Below, piece after piece: positions 57,101 to 64,000 of a stretch of 64,000 nt of DNA. Origin of the DNA: Haemaphysalis longicornis (lineage: Eukaryota; Arthropoda; Arachnida; Ixodida; Ixodidae); the NCBI GenBank assembly GCA_013339765.2, contig CM023449.1, forward strand, positions 40,562,528-40,626,527. The letters are read 5' to 3'. The first letter of the stretch is position 1, and every line of letters begins with the position of its first letter. A model generated the notes under the pieces. The model saw only the letters and a list, made by a program, of their open reading frames with translations, ran no database searches and was not told the origin of the DNA. The position numbers and the translations under genes were made by a program.

Positions 57101-59821
57101 GTGTGGCAAGGGTATTAGTTTGCTCCCCATATTGGTTCACTTGTGGACTTTTACAGGCACAAAAGTGTAACCAGTGCCTGCCAGCTCGTGTGGTAATAGG
57201 CTTAGCAGGTCGCCAGCTGCGTGTGGCTGGCCACTCGCTGCTAAGGGTCCTTGCTACCTTTGCCAGCCATTTGTGGCCTCTGTACCATACTTACCCGATT
57301 CTAACACGCACCCGATTTTCCTGGCAAAAAAACCTAAACAACTTGCACCTCCGATTCTAACGCGCACGGAACTTTGTGACCCAGAAAAACGAATGCGAGA
57401 GAAACGGGCGATTTATTTCCCGATGTAATCTCTCGTATTACTCCTCGTCACTTTCTGCTGACTGCAACATCTCATCCTCGGTGCCGCCAAGCACGTTAGC
57501 GATGCCACACTACTGAACGAACAATCAACCATGGTCGATGGGATCGTGGCCCACACCTCGCACGCCCATCCCGTGAGCTTCTCCGGAGGGGCACGCTTCA
57601 GCCGACCGCTCGTTTTGAACACATGGAAGCCGCTCGTAAGCCACTCGGGGAAGCGGTGCAGCCTTCGTTACTGCTGCTGTCATTGCTGTATTAAGCGCGC
57701 AAGTGGAACAATTTGACGATTTTGTGTGAACGCCGATAGAAAAGCCTAGGTTTCCTGCGTTTGAAACATGGATGGTCCGAAAGTTGGCGCCATCTTGAGA
57801 TGGCGATGACGATGGGTGGCACAAAATTTCCGCTGTTTCGGCAGTTTCGGTTTCGTATCCGATTATAACGTGCATGCGACTTTTCCGCCTATTTTTTTCG
57901 GAAAAAAAGTTGCGTGTTAGAATCAGGTGAGTACGGTAAGTGAATGTGCCGACAAGTTCTCTGGAGAAGCTGTCGGATATAAAACGGAACAAACCCCACG
58001 TTTTGGGAGTATACATGATGGCGCATAACAATTTGCTAGCTAACGGTACTTCCCATTGCAGGCATGTGATTATAAGTAGTGAAGGCATGGAAAGATAACT
58101 ACAGGTTTAAATTTCTGCAGGTTAGCACACATGTTAGCAATATGCTAAACAAGGGTGATGGAGCAAACGTGCGTGCTCTTTGAATTTGATTATTTAAGTG
58201 CCAGCATGCCTTTCTAACATTTAATCAAACTGTTCTATCATTTAGCTTTAATATTGATCACAATTTTTTGAAGGAAGGCAAAGAAACAGTGTTAGTACTT
58301 GCAACTGTAGCTCAGAGACTTTTCTTGGTAGTGTGACCATGACTAGTGCCAAGGTGGTTTACAAATGGCTTACTTCCTAGCAATGTCTGGGTTTATTCAC
58401 TCTGACATTGTCCCAGAAGATGCTAGGTTTGACAGCAATCTGTCTCAAGTGTAAGTTTGAAAATATCCAACCGATTCCTGCGTAGAATTGCTTAAAAGCC
58501 TGAATTTGGTGTTTAATGCGCTACCCGAAATGAATTTGACTTCATCTTGTGGCAAGGATGAAATGTCAGCACTAAGCCGTTGTGCTTTTTTTTTTTTTTT
58601 TTTAAGAACGAGGACATTATCCAGTTCCTCTGCAAGTACATACTCAACGACAGCGTAGGTATCATGTCGAACGCACACCTGGCCTGGGCCGACCAGCACA
58701 GCGAGGGCATTTTCAGCGACGTCTGCCTCAGCCTCGCCCACAAGATCTCAGTCTGCCTCGACTTCGCAAAGACCGGCATCTCCGAGGCTCTGTCCAGAAC
58801 GGAAAGGCCGCAGCAGTACCCCGACTTCATGAACAAGCGGGGGGTCAAGGTCAACTACCGGTCCTTGAAAGTTCTGGGGGAGTTGTACCGGCTCAACAAG
58901 ACTCTCGTCGGCAGCGGTTCCGTCGCGTACACCGCGGGCGATTTCCACCAGGCGCTGTTCGAGTACCCCGGCTGGCAGAGGCATGAGGGCGTCGCGGAGA
59001 AGGCAAAGGATATGTATGCCTGGCTGATGTCGCAGATCCTAAACCAGCATGGCATCGAGAGCGAAGCGGAGGTCGTCACGGGCATCATCAACAGCGTCTC
59101 CCGGTACAACAAGAGCAAGCAGGACAAGACCAGCGTTGAAACGCTCGTCGCTAAGCAGTACCGCGCACTGGTTGCCACGATGCAGGATCAGTTCCTCGCC
59201 GATGTCAACGCTGCATCCCAGGGGGACACAAAGAGGACACTCCTCGAGATGGCATCGGCCTGGTACATGGTGACCTGCAACGACGTGTGGCGCGAGGAGA
59301 ACAGCCTGGGTCTGCCCTGGTGCATCCCGGACAACCTGCTGCTCCTCCTGAGGGAGCGGAGTGGTGGCTTGCTGTTGGAGAGGCCGCCAACGCAGAGTCT
59401 GTTGGTCGAGAAGATAGACTCGCACTGCGCCAACGGTTCGTCGCAGGACGTTGCCTTCGACCTTCTGTGCCAGTGGGCTCAGAATGAAGAGTTGCTGCGG
59501 GCGAGCGTCTTGAGGGAGTCCCAGGTGTGCGAGTCATGCTTCAGGCGTGCTTTCGAGCAGTACGTCTCCAACGAGCGTGCAGAGTCGGCGGGAGGGTATG
59601 TGTCGGGCTTCCTGAGGTACCTCACCACCGTCCCGACGGCGCTCCCAGTGTGCCCTGGGTGCAGCTCGGCGTCCCGCCAGGTGCACGTGCTGACGCTGGC
59701 CGCCCTGCACTGCTACTCGCGGCTGGTCATCTCCCGGGACATCTGCTGCTTCGGCCTGCCGTGCGACGTGGACCACGACTGGGCGCAGGAGATCCAGGAG
59801 TCGGAGCCGATCCGCATCAAT
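38607..59821 (+). CDS. Eukaryotic RNA-dependent RNA polymerase gene (RNAi amplification type), exons spread over 21 kb
   Basis: Recognisable exons: 38607-40172, 42008-42259, 43151-43334, 46788-47057, 47678-47875, 49453-49722, 50348-50545, 53571-53718, 55271-55395, 58607-59821. Phases agree at every junction once two frame breaks are allowed for. One pass through the gene, counting the duplicated exon pair once, is about 1,310 codons, within the usual 1,200-1,600 for the family. The family copies single-stranded RNA into double-stranded RNA that feeds Dicer, in cytoplasm or perinuclear granules. Diagnostic motifs: NRVLRKFD, SDGIGMIS, RKSMNKF, LNRPLI, GVLDETGTL, YGQVFVQY, CLHPGDVR, the catalytic DLDGD, and HLAWAD. 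The plus-strand gene has no visible stop; more exons lie downstream. Frameshifts in two exons leave open whether it is functional. Confidence 0.9.
40187..40520 (+). repeat. Dispersed repeat, member 2 (other at 34390-34735)
   Basis: It follows exon 1 by 15 bases. It shares GAAGGTAGCGAAG, GCAGCTGATTTG, AGTGTGAGC, ACCTTGGAGGG and TTACGGCGAACGCTGGAGTT with member 1, and also has the internal inverted repeat (GGAAGCTAACACTAA with TTAGTGTGAGCTTC). Confidence 0.7.
40792..41226. mobile_element. MITE with ~95-bp terminal inverted repeats
   Basis: The left arm begins TTGAACCACAGCGCAAACGA and continues GATAGCAAGAGGACAC, then GATTTTATTTTCTCCAACGA. The right arm mirrors all of these, ending TGCGCTGTGGTTCAA-like at about 41226. 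The core is 230 bases with no gene. It lies in intron 1 of the RdRP gene, and its core sequence resembles neither neighbour. Confidence 0.75.
42008..42259 (+). CDS. RdRP coding exon 2
   Basis: Exactly 84 codons, phase 0 to phase 0, with acceptor CACTGCAG before and donor GTATGC after. It carries VESIREWMGDFST, AKKIARMGQCFS and YVFSDGIGMIS, all standard landmarks of the cellular RdRP domain. The chosen acceptor joins exon 1 only in its shifted frame, which supports the frameshift interpretation. An acceptor at 41931 would fit the unshifted frame but adds 25 residues with no family likeness. Confidence 0.9.
42538..42950 (+). repeat. Dispersed repeat, member 1 (other at 52499-53464)
   Basis: Shared with the later copy: GCCATCTCCACTAAC, TGAAACCTGG, CACCTTGGCGTTTT, GCCAACGGAGAT, GTCTCTTGTCTTTGAAGCAC and GACGCCAACAGCCCCAGCCC. 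The later copy is longer because of an insertion. Both lie in RdRP introns. Confidence 0.7.
43151..43334 (+). CDS. RdRP coding exon 3
   Basis: 184 nt, phase 0 to phase 1. The acceptor is GCGTTCAG and the donor is GTGAGT at 43335. It encodes SAIQIRYAGYKGMLC, LILRKSMNKF and LEVIKVSAP. The RKSM-x-KF motif is typical of the family. The single trailing T joins the CG that opens exon 4, making Ser. Confidence 0.92.
43460..44955 (-). mobile_element. 5'-truncated LINE (CR1/Jockey-like RT) with (TTGA)n tail
   Basis: Minus-strand RT palm: a frame open from 44836 to 44231 encodes GVPQGSILGSLLFN, then YADDTTLLF, RSLGVIFDEHLLW and the thumb (LRFLLPTNIKLLICNSL). The frame upstream of 44836 holds one stop. 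The 3' UTR from 44230 ends in AATAAAAATTGATTGATTGA and a simple repeat tail. The RT differs from the RNase H-bearing LINEs in the window, so a second LINE lineage is present. It is antisense to the RdRP gene, in intron 3. Confidence 0.8.
43462..43525 (-). repeat. (TTGA)n microsatellite, LINE 3' tail
   Basis: About 16 tetranucleotide units, read CAAT on the plus strand, directly attached to the 3' end of the minus-strand LINE. It is best explained as the element's terminal repeat, perhaps extended by slippage. Confidence 0.85.
45097..45375 (-). mobile_element. tRNA-derived SINE, Ruka-like, antisense
   Basis: Read on the minus strand: GGTGGCTCAGTGGCTAAGG (A box) near 45365, a damaged B box, GGTGGTCAAAATTAATCCGG near 45205, and a (CAAT)n tail at 45136-45097. 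It matches the family described from ixodid ticks as Ruka in layout; that name rests on my memory of the family, not on a search. Confidence 0.75.
46434..46670 (+). mobile_element. tRNA-derived SINE, Ruka-like (duplication copy 1)
   Basis: Starts with GGTGGCTCAGTGGCTAAGGC (A box), then GGTATCGATTCCC (B box), GGCCGCTTTTCTGATG, GGCGCACGTTAAAGATGCCC and ends CCCCACAAACAATCAATCA. It stands at the same place in both segmental copies, so it inserted before the duplication. Confidence 0.85.
46788..47057 (+). CDS. RdRP coding exon 4a (first of two copies)
   Basis: 270 nt, phase 1 to phase 1. The acceptor is GATGCAG. The donor is the second GTTAAC (after ACGA), chosen because it alone keeps the frame into exon 5. 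It encodes PVFLNRPLITILEQLGV, an element of the polymerase domain, then helices with FVSNETALNVLCTYTN and ALSREPFTRS. It differs from copy b by one residue (Arg here, Ser there, in the SREPFT-x-S context). Confidence 0.9.
47678..47875 (+). CDS. RdRP coding exon 5a (first of two copies)
   Basis: 198 nt, phase 1 to phase 1. Acceptor CTCTCTTCCAG, donor GTATGT. It encodes KSRIAIPVDSGRNMLGVLDE, TGTLEYGQVFVQY and a less conserved loop ending NTKVLTG. The DE-x-G-x-L and GQVF motifs lie just before the catalytic block in this family. Its protein is identical to that of exon 5b. Confidence 0.92.
48406..48753 (-). mobile_element. LINE 3' end fragment with (ATGAA)n tail
   Basis: On the minus strand this ends GCCTTCGGGCCTTTAAGGGT, ATAATAAATGAAATGAAATA. 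There is no coding part. It starts exactly where similarity between the two segmental copies ends, so it inserted at or near the duplication junction. Confidence 0.6.
48754..49011 (+). mobile_element. Truncated third copy of the TATA-targeting element
   Basis: Matches the last 266 bases of element copy 1 (27070-27335), including AAGCGCGCAGAA, CCCCGGGTAGCTCTTG, GACGTCA-CATAA, AGCGAAA-GAGAACCAAAACA and the terminal GCTCGAGGCG, followed by TATA at 49012-49015. The left side is lost. Its intact end abuts the first base of segmental copy 2. Confidence 0.8.
49104..49342 (+). mobile_element. tRNA-derived SINE, Ruka-like (duplication copy 2)
   Basis: The duplicate of the SINE at 46434-46670, with the same A box and a B box changed at its end (GGTATCGATTCTT). 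The body and tail are conserved. Confidence 0.85.
49453..49722 (+). CDS. RdRP coding exon 4b (second copy)
   Basis: Same length, phase, acceptor (CACTGCAG) and donor (ACGA then GTTAAC) as exon 4a. The protein differs at one site (Ser instead of Arg after SREPFT). The frame is open, so this copy is as usable as 4a by sequence. Confidence 0.9.
50348..50545 (+). CDS. RdRP coding exon 5b (second copy)
   Basis: Same 198-nt length and splice signals as exon 5a, with an identical protein. It ends in phase 1 and joins exon 6 correctly. Joining 5a to 4b is also in phase, so a transcript with both pairs would gain 156 residues without a frame change. Confidence 0.92.
50627..51637 (+). mobile_element. 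Pogo/Tigger-like DNA transposon, internally damaged
   Basis: 1,011 bp. Left end CCGTAAAAACCCGCGTATAA after TA (50625-50626); right end mirrors it, ACGCGGGTTTTTACGG before TA (51638-51639), with an extra copy of the CCGTATTATACGCGGG motif. It carries a transposase relic. The equivalent place in segmental copy 1 (near 48040-48050, ATAATATATATATACTG) has no insertion. Confidence 0.85.
50880..51454 (+). pseudogene. Pogo/Tigger-type transposase remnant
   Basis: The DDE_1 part is clear in one frame (51021-51233): VLDAFRCYLADSVKKLL and VILGGMTSQLEPLDVCIN, then FKDCIRSSYQEWI, matching the second catalytic Asp and the G-x-TS-x-LQPLDV signature of Tigger/jerky transposases. The C-terminal signature KKCGISNALDGTE follows in another frame at about 51343-51380, so frameshifts separate them. 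Upstream traces of the helix-turn-helix region are badly broken. It cannot encode an active enzyme. Confidence 0.8.
52006..52498. other. Intron DNA without recognisable features
   Basis: AT-rich, with one long T run near 52125. No gene or transposon end found. Confidence 0.4.
52499..53464 (+). repeat. Dispersed repeat, member 2, with a nested insertion
   Basis: Homologous to 42538-42950 at both ends. The middle, from TTTTTAGGGGCGAAGCTCCT at about 52709 to GCTTCACCCCTAAAA at about 53464, looks like an inserted element with short inverted ends (TTTAGGGGCGAAGC). The inserted part has long chance frames on both strands and an AATAAA at about 53034. Confidence 0.6.
53571..53718 (+). CDS. RdRP coding exon 6 with a +1 frameshift
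   Basis: Acceptor GGTGCAG, donor GTATGC at 53719. The length is 148 nt where phase requires 147. The first half encodes VTKCPCLHPGDVRKF and the second half, one frame over, AVDVPALRHIRDCIVFPAKG then PHPNEMAG. The break lies at a run of four T (53624-53627) where three would keep the frame. The CLHPGD and PHPNE motifs directly precede the catalytic block in all members of the family, so the exon's identity is certain. A homopolymer error in the assembly and a true inactivating mutation are both possible. Confidence 0.9.
53879..54056. mobile_element. Small TA-type MITE (GAGGTTCGACTG ends)
   Basis: Left AGTCGAGTCTCGTTAATTCG, right CGAATTAATGAGGTTCGACT. About 180 bp, non-coding; same family style as 36761-37529 and 59941-60553. 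Confidence 0.65.
54951..55201. mobile_element. TA-type MITE (CCGTATTTACACG ends)
   Basis: Left CCGTATTTACACGATTCTAA after TA; right TATAATTGTGCAAATGCG before ATA, an imperfect mirror. Ends about 70 bases before exon 7. Confidence 0.6.
55271..55395 (+). CDS. RdRP coding exon 7: catalytic DLDGD motif
   Basis: 125 nt, phase 1 to phase 0. Acceptor TTGCGTACAG, donor GTCAGT at 55396. It starts GSDLDGDEYIVIWEKDL. The DLDGD at 55276-55290 provides the three Asp that bind metal ions in the double-psi beta-barrel active site of cellular RdRPs. All three are present. The exon joins exon 8 without a split codon. Confidence 0.95.
55549..56081. mobile_element. TTAA-type MITE (AGGAGCACTGACA ends)
   Basis: Left TTGAAGGAGCACTGACACGA, right TGTCAGTGCTCCTTTAA. 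The left TTAA is mutated to TTGA. About 530 bp, non-coding. Confidence 0.7.
56078..56346. mobile_element. Second TTAA-type MITE, sharing TTTAAA with the first
   Basis: Left TTTAAAGGGGGGACCCTGCA, right CCTAAGGCCCCTTTAATA. The termini mirror over about 10 bases. It uses the right TTAA of the preceding MITE as its own left flank. Confidence 0.5.
56347..57287. other. Intron DNA, no feature identified
   Basis: Contains a T run near 56655 and a C-rich run near 56890, plus several spaced GGCATTAAGAG-like words. No gene seen. Confidence 0.4.
57288..57938. mobile_element. Mariner/pogo-type deletion derivative
   Basis: Left TACTTACCCGATTCTAACAC, right GTGTTAGAATCAGGTGAGTA with CGGTA. The inside near 57787 shares GCGCCATCTTG-GATGGCG with the pogo-like element at 50627-51637 (about 50750), so it may be a shortened relative. 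No transposase frame remains. Confidence 0.65.
58607..59821 (+). CDS. RdRP coding exon 8 (C-terminal part of the polymerase domain)
   Basis: 1,215 nt, exactly 405 codons, phase 0 at both ends. Acceptor is a long T run ending AAG; donor GTGAGT at 59822. It begins NEDIIQFLCKYILNDSVGI, followed by SNAHLAWADQHSEGI and LAHKISVCLDFAKTG, which are strongly conserved, then YPDFMNKRG, LGELYRL and a variable helical tail ending SEPIRIN. No stop codon occurs, so at least one further exon is expected. I searched the remaining 4 kb and found none that I can defend. Confidence 0.93.
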
Positions 59822-59940
59822 GTGAGTTGGTGGTGACGCTTTGCGTGTTTTTTTGGGTGACCATAGTTGGCTGTGCTGTGACCGTGGTTTGTGAAAGTGC
59901 ACCGAGCTTTGTGTTCACGCGTTTTTTGGAGCAGGAGCTA

Positions 59941-60553
59941 CAGTCGAACCTCATTTTAATGAGTAGTATCGGGACAGCAAATTAGTTTGTTATATCCGAT
60001 ATTCGTTATAACAGTAGGGGTAAAATCGGCTCTAACGTATCGAAGATCTGGCTCGCACAAAAAACATTGGTACAAAAATGCATTTTGCTTAAGCCTTGAA
60101 TCCACCATAAACATTGCAACCCTTACCTTTCTCCTTGTTGCATTTCAACCTCAATGAACCGGGACATGAGTACGTGAAATCACAACAGAACAGAGTTCAC
60201 CTTGACAAAACAGCCTGCGTCTGTATTTATTTGATGAAGGATGTGATCTTCGTCTGGTGGCTCCTGACAGCACTGAGCAGGATGAAGCTTTCCACAGTGT
60301 CCACGAACAAAAGGGCCTTATACTTCTGCAGTTTTGGATGACAGATTTTTTTTTTCTTTTTTCATGTAGCTTCTAACACTCCTGGTCAAATATTTCTTCG
60401 TTATATCCGATATCGCGTGTGGCTATCACGGTTTCAGTTCGTTATAAGAGAATAAGTGTCATTGAAATGAAGGTGGACCAACCAAAGTTTGTATTTAGTT
60501 CTCTATAGCCTATAATTCGCTATATTGATGTTTGTTATAATGAGGTTCGACTG
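59941..60553. mobile_element. TA-type MITE (CAGTCGAACCTCA ends)
   Basis: Left CAGTCGAACCTCATTTTAAT after TA, right TATAATGAGGTTCGACTG. It starts 119 bases after RdRP exon 8. About 613 bp, with GTTATATCCGATAT internal repeats. Non-coding. Confidence 0.75.
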
Positions 60554-60685
60554 TGTATTCAAAAGCTGCCAATGGGTATGCACCTCGGCATATCATCAAA
60601 TGCTGCTGTGTATTGGGCACTCAAAACTGAAATTGATCCGGAAGCAAAATGGTGCTGTATTTTCAGAAATACACAATGCACAATA

Positions 60686-60846
60686 CAGTAAAACCTCATT
60701 ACAGGGACCCTAGAAACATGTCCGTTGTAACCAGCCGTCTCTTGTAGCGATGCTGCTGACATAGCGAACATATGAAAACCAACCAACTGTTTTCATCTCA
60801 AATGTCTTTTATAACCAAATGCCTTTTGTTACGAGGTTTTGCTCTA
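60686..60846. mobile_element. Small TA-type MITE (CAGTAAAACCTC ends)
   Basis: Left CAGTAAAACCTCATTACAGG after TA; right TGTTACGAGGTTTTGCTC. The same family as 61550-61733, with a mutated right end. Confidence 0.65.
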
Positions 60847-61175
60847 TAACATTCTGACGCAGCAATATTAACAGTTGGCGTATATAGGCCCTATAAGAAC
60901 ACTATTAAATGTACTGTCAACTTCTAATTTATGCTCATATATAAAGAATGTTACGGCTTTGCACATAGGAAAAAATAGACATTTGCCTAAAATGTGGCCC
61001 CTACGTATCACATTACCTCGATTCAATACGATGCACTGATTGGTTGGTTGGTAGATATTGAGAAGTACTTCTTGTGAATGAGGCACTTGCAGAGGCTGTA
61101 GTATTTTCTTAGTTGAACACAGTAAAAAAAAAATGCGTGCGTTACTTGCTTTTAGATGTTAACAAGTTCCCACTT

Positions 61176-61340
61176 AACTGCGCGAATCTCTAAGGGGGCG
61201 GCAAAAACCACGCACGCACGGAGGAGCTCTCCAATGAACGATCTGAACATCAAGGGGTTCAACTGCGCGAATCTCTAAGGGGGCGGCAAAGCCACGCACG
61301 GAGGAGCTCTCCAATGACGATCTGAACATCAAGGGGTTCA
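61176..61340 (+). repeat. 85-bp tandem duplication
   Basis: Units begin at 61176 and 61261 with AACTGCGCGAATCTCTAAGG and end GAACATCAAGGGGTTC. The second has two small deletions. Confidence 0.8.
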
Positions 61341-61440
61341 ATTGGAGACTGATTTATTGCACGCATAGGTATAGAGTGCAGCAAGTGGGTAAGGGCACAA
61401 ACAGCTAGAAAAGGGAGTCTTGGTGCCTCAAAGGGTGATA

Positions 61441-62051
61441 CCGTATTTTCGCGCATATAACCCACACCAAAAATGCGAAAATTTCAATGGCAAAGTTGGG
61501 GTGCAGCTTCCCGGCAATGCACGTTGTGCTGTGGAGCTCTCGCACAGTACAGTAAAACCTCATTACAGAAACACTCAAGGGACCCAAGAATTGTGTCTCT
61601 TGTAACCAAGGTCTCTTGTATGCAATGTTGCTAACATGGCAAACATAGCAAAATCAACCAAATCGTCTTCATTCAATGTCTCTTATAACCAAGTGTCTCT
61701 TGTAACAGTGTCTCGTGTAACGAGGTTTTACTGTAACACTGACTAAGCCTTCCATGGCAGCGATTGTGCAAACATACAAGGGCAAGGAAGAAAAAATAAG
61801 GACGAGCGCACTCTAACAACTGAATTTATGAGTGAATGTGATTTCCGCCTTGCAGTCAGTGTATTCTACTTGCTAAATGCTATACGCTTTTTCTGTCTAC
61901 ATAGTACGTGATGTCTTGTTTGAGCAGTGGCTTGGTGCACCCTTTCCTGTATCAAATATACGCGAGGATTTTTTTTTTTTTTTTTCCCCGGCGGGCTGAA
62001 GGTGGAGGTGCGGATTATATGCAGGGGTGGGTTATACGCGCGAAAATACGA
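61441..62051. mobile_element. TA-type MITE (CCGTATTTTCGCGC ends) holding a smaller MITE
   Basis: Left CCGTATTTTCGCGCATATAA after TA, right GGGTTATACGCGCGAAAATA. Its inside matches, in opposite orientation, the intron text between exons 4 and 5 of the RdRP gene (47080-47440 and its duplicate), for example GTAGACAGAAAAAGCGTATA. Non-coding. Confidence 0.75.
61550..61733. mobile_element. 184-bp MITE nested in the 61441-62051 element
   Basis: Perfect ends CAGTAAAACCTC and GAGGTTTTACTG with TA at 61548-61549 and 61734-61735. It clearly came after its host element. Confidence 0.85.
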
Positions 62052-62757
62052 TAGTTGGTGGCGGTTCGTCTGCACATGCACGCACGTGCTCGCACAAACA
62101 CGTCGTGCGCCCATGCCTCTCCGTCTGTGGCACGCAAGTAGCCGGATTCTCTGACACTCGATCGCTGTACGTGAACAACAGAGGCCGCAAAGATGAAAGG
62201 GTTTCCTTTTGATACTCGTCTTGGGTTACTTGATTCAGTGCCGCTGAAGCCTTTTTTGACCGGCGCCTAAGCTTTGGAATGCGGGCCGAAAACAAAAGGG
62301 ATTCTCAACAGGGTCAATCTGAATGTATTGTTTGTGCACTGGAGCATTCTCATTGTATTCTGCTTGACGTTTAAGGTGTGACGCAAGGATTTGGTCGCAA
62401 AAATCGCCAAAAAATCAATTTTTGGAAACTGCCTGCTTTGGCTTGCAGAACTCTTATTCTATGCTGTATAAAAATATTGTGCCGAAAAAAAAAACAGCTT
62501 GTAAAGGCGCTAAAAAAATTATTTTGTCAGCGGAGGCGGAAGCGAAACCGATCGCGATTACCTAAAAACACCCATTTTCGCGACGCACATCAGATTACGG
62601 GACAAAAGCCCAAGAGGTCATTCTCTAGCAAGAACAGCAAGGACTATGCGCATCCGGTGCCTTTTGAGGGACATCAAGTGCTCCGTAAACTTTGAGAGCC
62701 GTTTTCTCAAAAGTGCGTTTTAGGCATTCCCTGTTGCTCATGGCTGTCTAGCGACAG
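62052..62757. other. No gene recognised
   Basis: A 105-codon Lys/Arg-rich frame at 62378-62695 has no domain and overlaps A-rich DNA. I see no transposon ends here. Confidence 0.35.
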
Positions 62758-63842
62758 AGAAATCAGGGAAACTTCAGGGAATTGTCAGGGAATTTTTCAA
62801 TCAAGTAGTACCAGTCAGGGAAAACCACTTCGGGGCCTGCCCACACAGTTTTAGAATAGGGGAAACCAGTGTTGGAGGCCCCCCAAGAAGTTACCGAATG
62901 CAACATGTTCGCCTGCGATGAAAGCGTGAACCACATGAAATGTTTTCTGGTTTTTCTGCAAGCGAAAACGCGCCGCGCACGCCAGAGGCGCACTGACGCT
63001 GCCGCGGAAACCACCCGCAGGGTGCGTGCTGAGCGGCACGCGCCAGCACGTGGCCGCGGGCACCGGCCGCGGTCTAGTGCGGTAGCTCCAACGGCCGCTT
63101 CTGACCGCTCTTGAAATGCTACTCCAGGCACAAACGTACTTGCTTGTGCAGGAAAGGAGCCACAGCAGGCACGAAATCGTCGACACAGCCGTGACATTAC
63201 CGCGCACAAATCGCGTGCAAAAACTCACCATGTGGTTCACGCTGGATTAGGTTGCTGGGTGCACTTGCGCAGAGGGACGATGTAGATGGTGCCCAAATCG
63301 CACGCACAACACGCCTTTTTTTTTTTTTTTTCTATCAAATTTTAAAAGGCAGTGCTTTTTGGGGGCTAATTTCGAAAGCACTTCTTTCTTATGACATCAG
63401 GAGCCAGTATTACGTAATCAAAAAGGAACATGACATAGTTTAGACGTCACCATGTCAGACATACCTTAGGGTCACACTTGCTTGTCGAGCCAGGACAATC
63501 AAGATAAAAAGCAAGAAAAAAAGCAGAAGGTGCTCGCTGAAGCGCAACTTGAAGCTTCTATCCTGCAAGATGAAATAAACTCTTTCAAGCCGTAACTGAA
63601 GGCAAGGAAACCTGGAACTGAGCAAACAAACTGAAGTTAATCAAAGTGCATTTTGAGAATGAGGGCAGTTGCAACAAATGTTTTTCCCTTCGATAGAATG
63701 TGTTTTCTCCACGCTGTTTATATTCTTCATGGACCATTTTCATAGAATGGCACCTGTTGTATAGGTTAGGGAATTTCGACTAAAGTGGTCATGAAAACCT
63801 GGAAAAGTCGGGGAAATTGAATTAGGCAATTTGCTAGACACC
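62758..63842. mobile_element. Possible transposon relic with TCAGGGAA motifs
   Basis: The left end repeats TCAGGGAA (62763, 62774, 62785, 62815). The right end has GGGAATTTCGACTAAAGTGG, AAAGTCGGGGAAATTGAA and AATTTGCTAGACACCCTG, an inverted-like echo. A 33-codon Lys/Glu-rich open stretch ending in TAA (63494-63595) could be a coiled-coil remnant of its protein. The call is tentative. Confidence 0.3.
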
Positions 63843-64000
63843 CTGCCACCCCAACCACTGGACAGACTTTGTTCCTGTTAATTTTTCTGTTAGTTTTTTT
63901 TTTTTTTTTAATGAAGAGTGTTGCAGGGTTATGACATTTCCTGATTTTCAATTTAGGGCCTTGTTATTTTTTTATTTAGTACTTCTGCCAATGCCTGTTG

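Noticed and set aside
38607..59821. Viral RdRP integrated into the genome
   Set aside because: The DLDGD motif, intron structure with matched phases and the flanking conserved blocks are those of the cellular RNAi RdRP family; viral polymerases use a GDD-type palm without this layout.
62378..62695. 105-codon Lys/Arg-rich plus-strand frame
   Set aside because: Basic composition follows from A-rich DNA; no motif or splice signal supports it.
63494..63595. 33-codon Lys/Glu-rich open stretch after an acceptor, in phase 0, as the last RdRP exon
   Set aside because: Phase and acceptor fit, but it lies within a likely transposon relic and bears no resemblance to RdRP C-termini.

Overview
The window looks like a stretch of a large, repeat-packed arthropod genome, most likely a hard tick (Ixodidae). 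I infer this from an intron-rich cellular RNA-dependent RNA polymerase gene, tRNA-derived SINEs that resemble the tick Ruka family, many 5'-truncated LINEs with RNase H and zinc-finger C-termini, and dense small DNA transposons. The organism call is an inference; no marker gene proves it.

Layout. 1-5.6 kb: three decayed or partial LINE ORF2 pieces with their 3' tails. 5.6-12 kb: no coding gene; a tRNA-like element, tandem duplications, a possible hAT-like relic (6299-9921) and a 164-bp hairpin. 12-15 kb: a decayed antisense LINE. 16.0-22.4 kb: a complete LINE of 5,882 bp (ORF1 plus ORF2, minus strand) with a perfect 14-bp target duplication, sitting inside a TTAA-flanked MITE. 23.3-24.4 kb: a long-TIR element holding a LINE 3' end. 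25.36-29.94 kb: two inverted copies of an unassigned TATA-targeting element that share one TATA, forming a spacerless palindrome of about 2 kb per arm; one arm carries a TTAA MITE that the other lacks. 30-32 kb: SINE relic, tandem repeats, GC-rich DNA. 32.4-32.8 kb: a promoter-like CpG-rich block with a CRE and a splice donor.

38.6-59.8 kb (plus strand) carries the one clear cellular gene: a eukaryotic RdRP of the RNA-interference amplification family (PF05183 type, the family of worm EGO-1/RRF-1 and plant RDRs), not a viral polymerase. I resolve its exons to the base and their phases fit: 38607-40172, 42008-42259, 43151-43334, then a pair (270 + 198 nt) present twice in tandem (46788-47057/47678-47875 and 49453-49722/50348-50545), then 53571-53718, 55271-55395 with the catalytic DLDGD, and 58607-59821. 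The last exon ends in a splice donor, so the 3' end lies beyond what I can recognise. Two single frame disruptions (near 40138 and at the T run 53624-53627) mean the gene is either a recent pseudogene or the assembly has indel errors.

The introns are a mosaic of TA- and TTAA-targeting MITEs, a pogo/Tigger-like element (50627-51637), SINEs and LINE ends. Several nested or paired insertions give internal filled-site/empty-site comparisons, which is the most informative structural content of the window.
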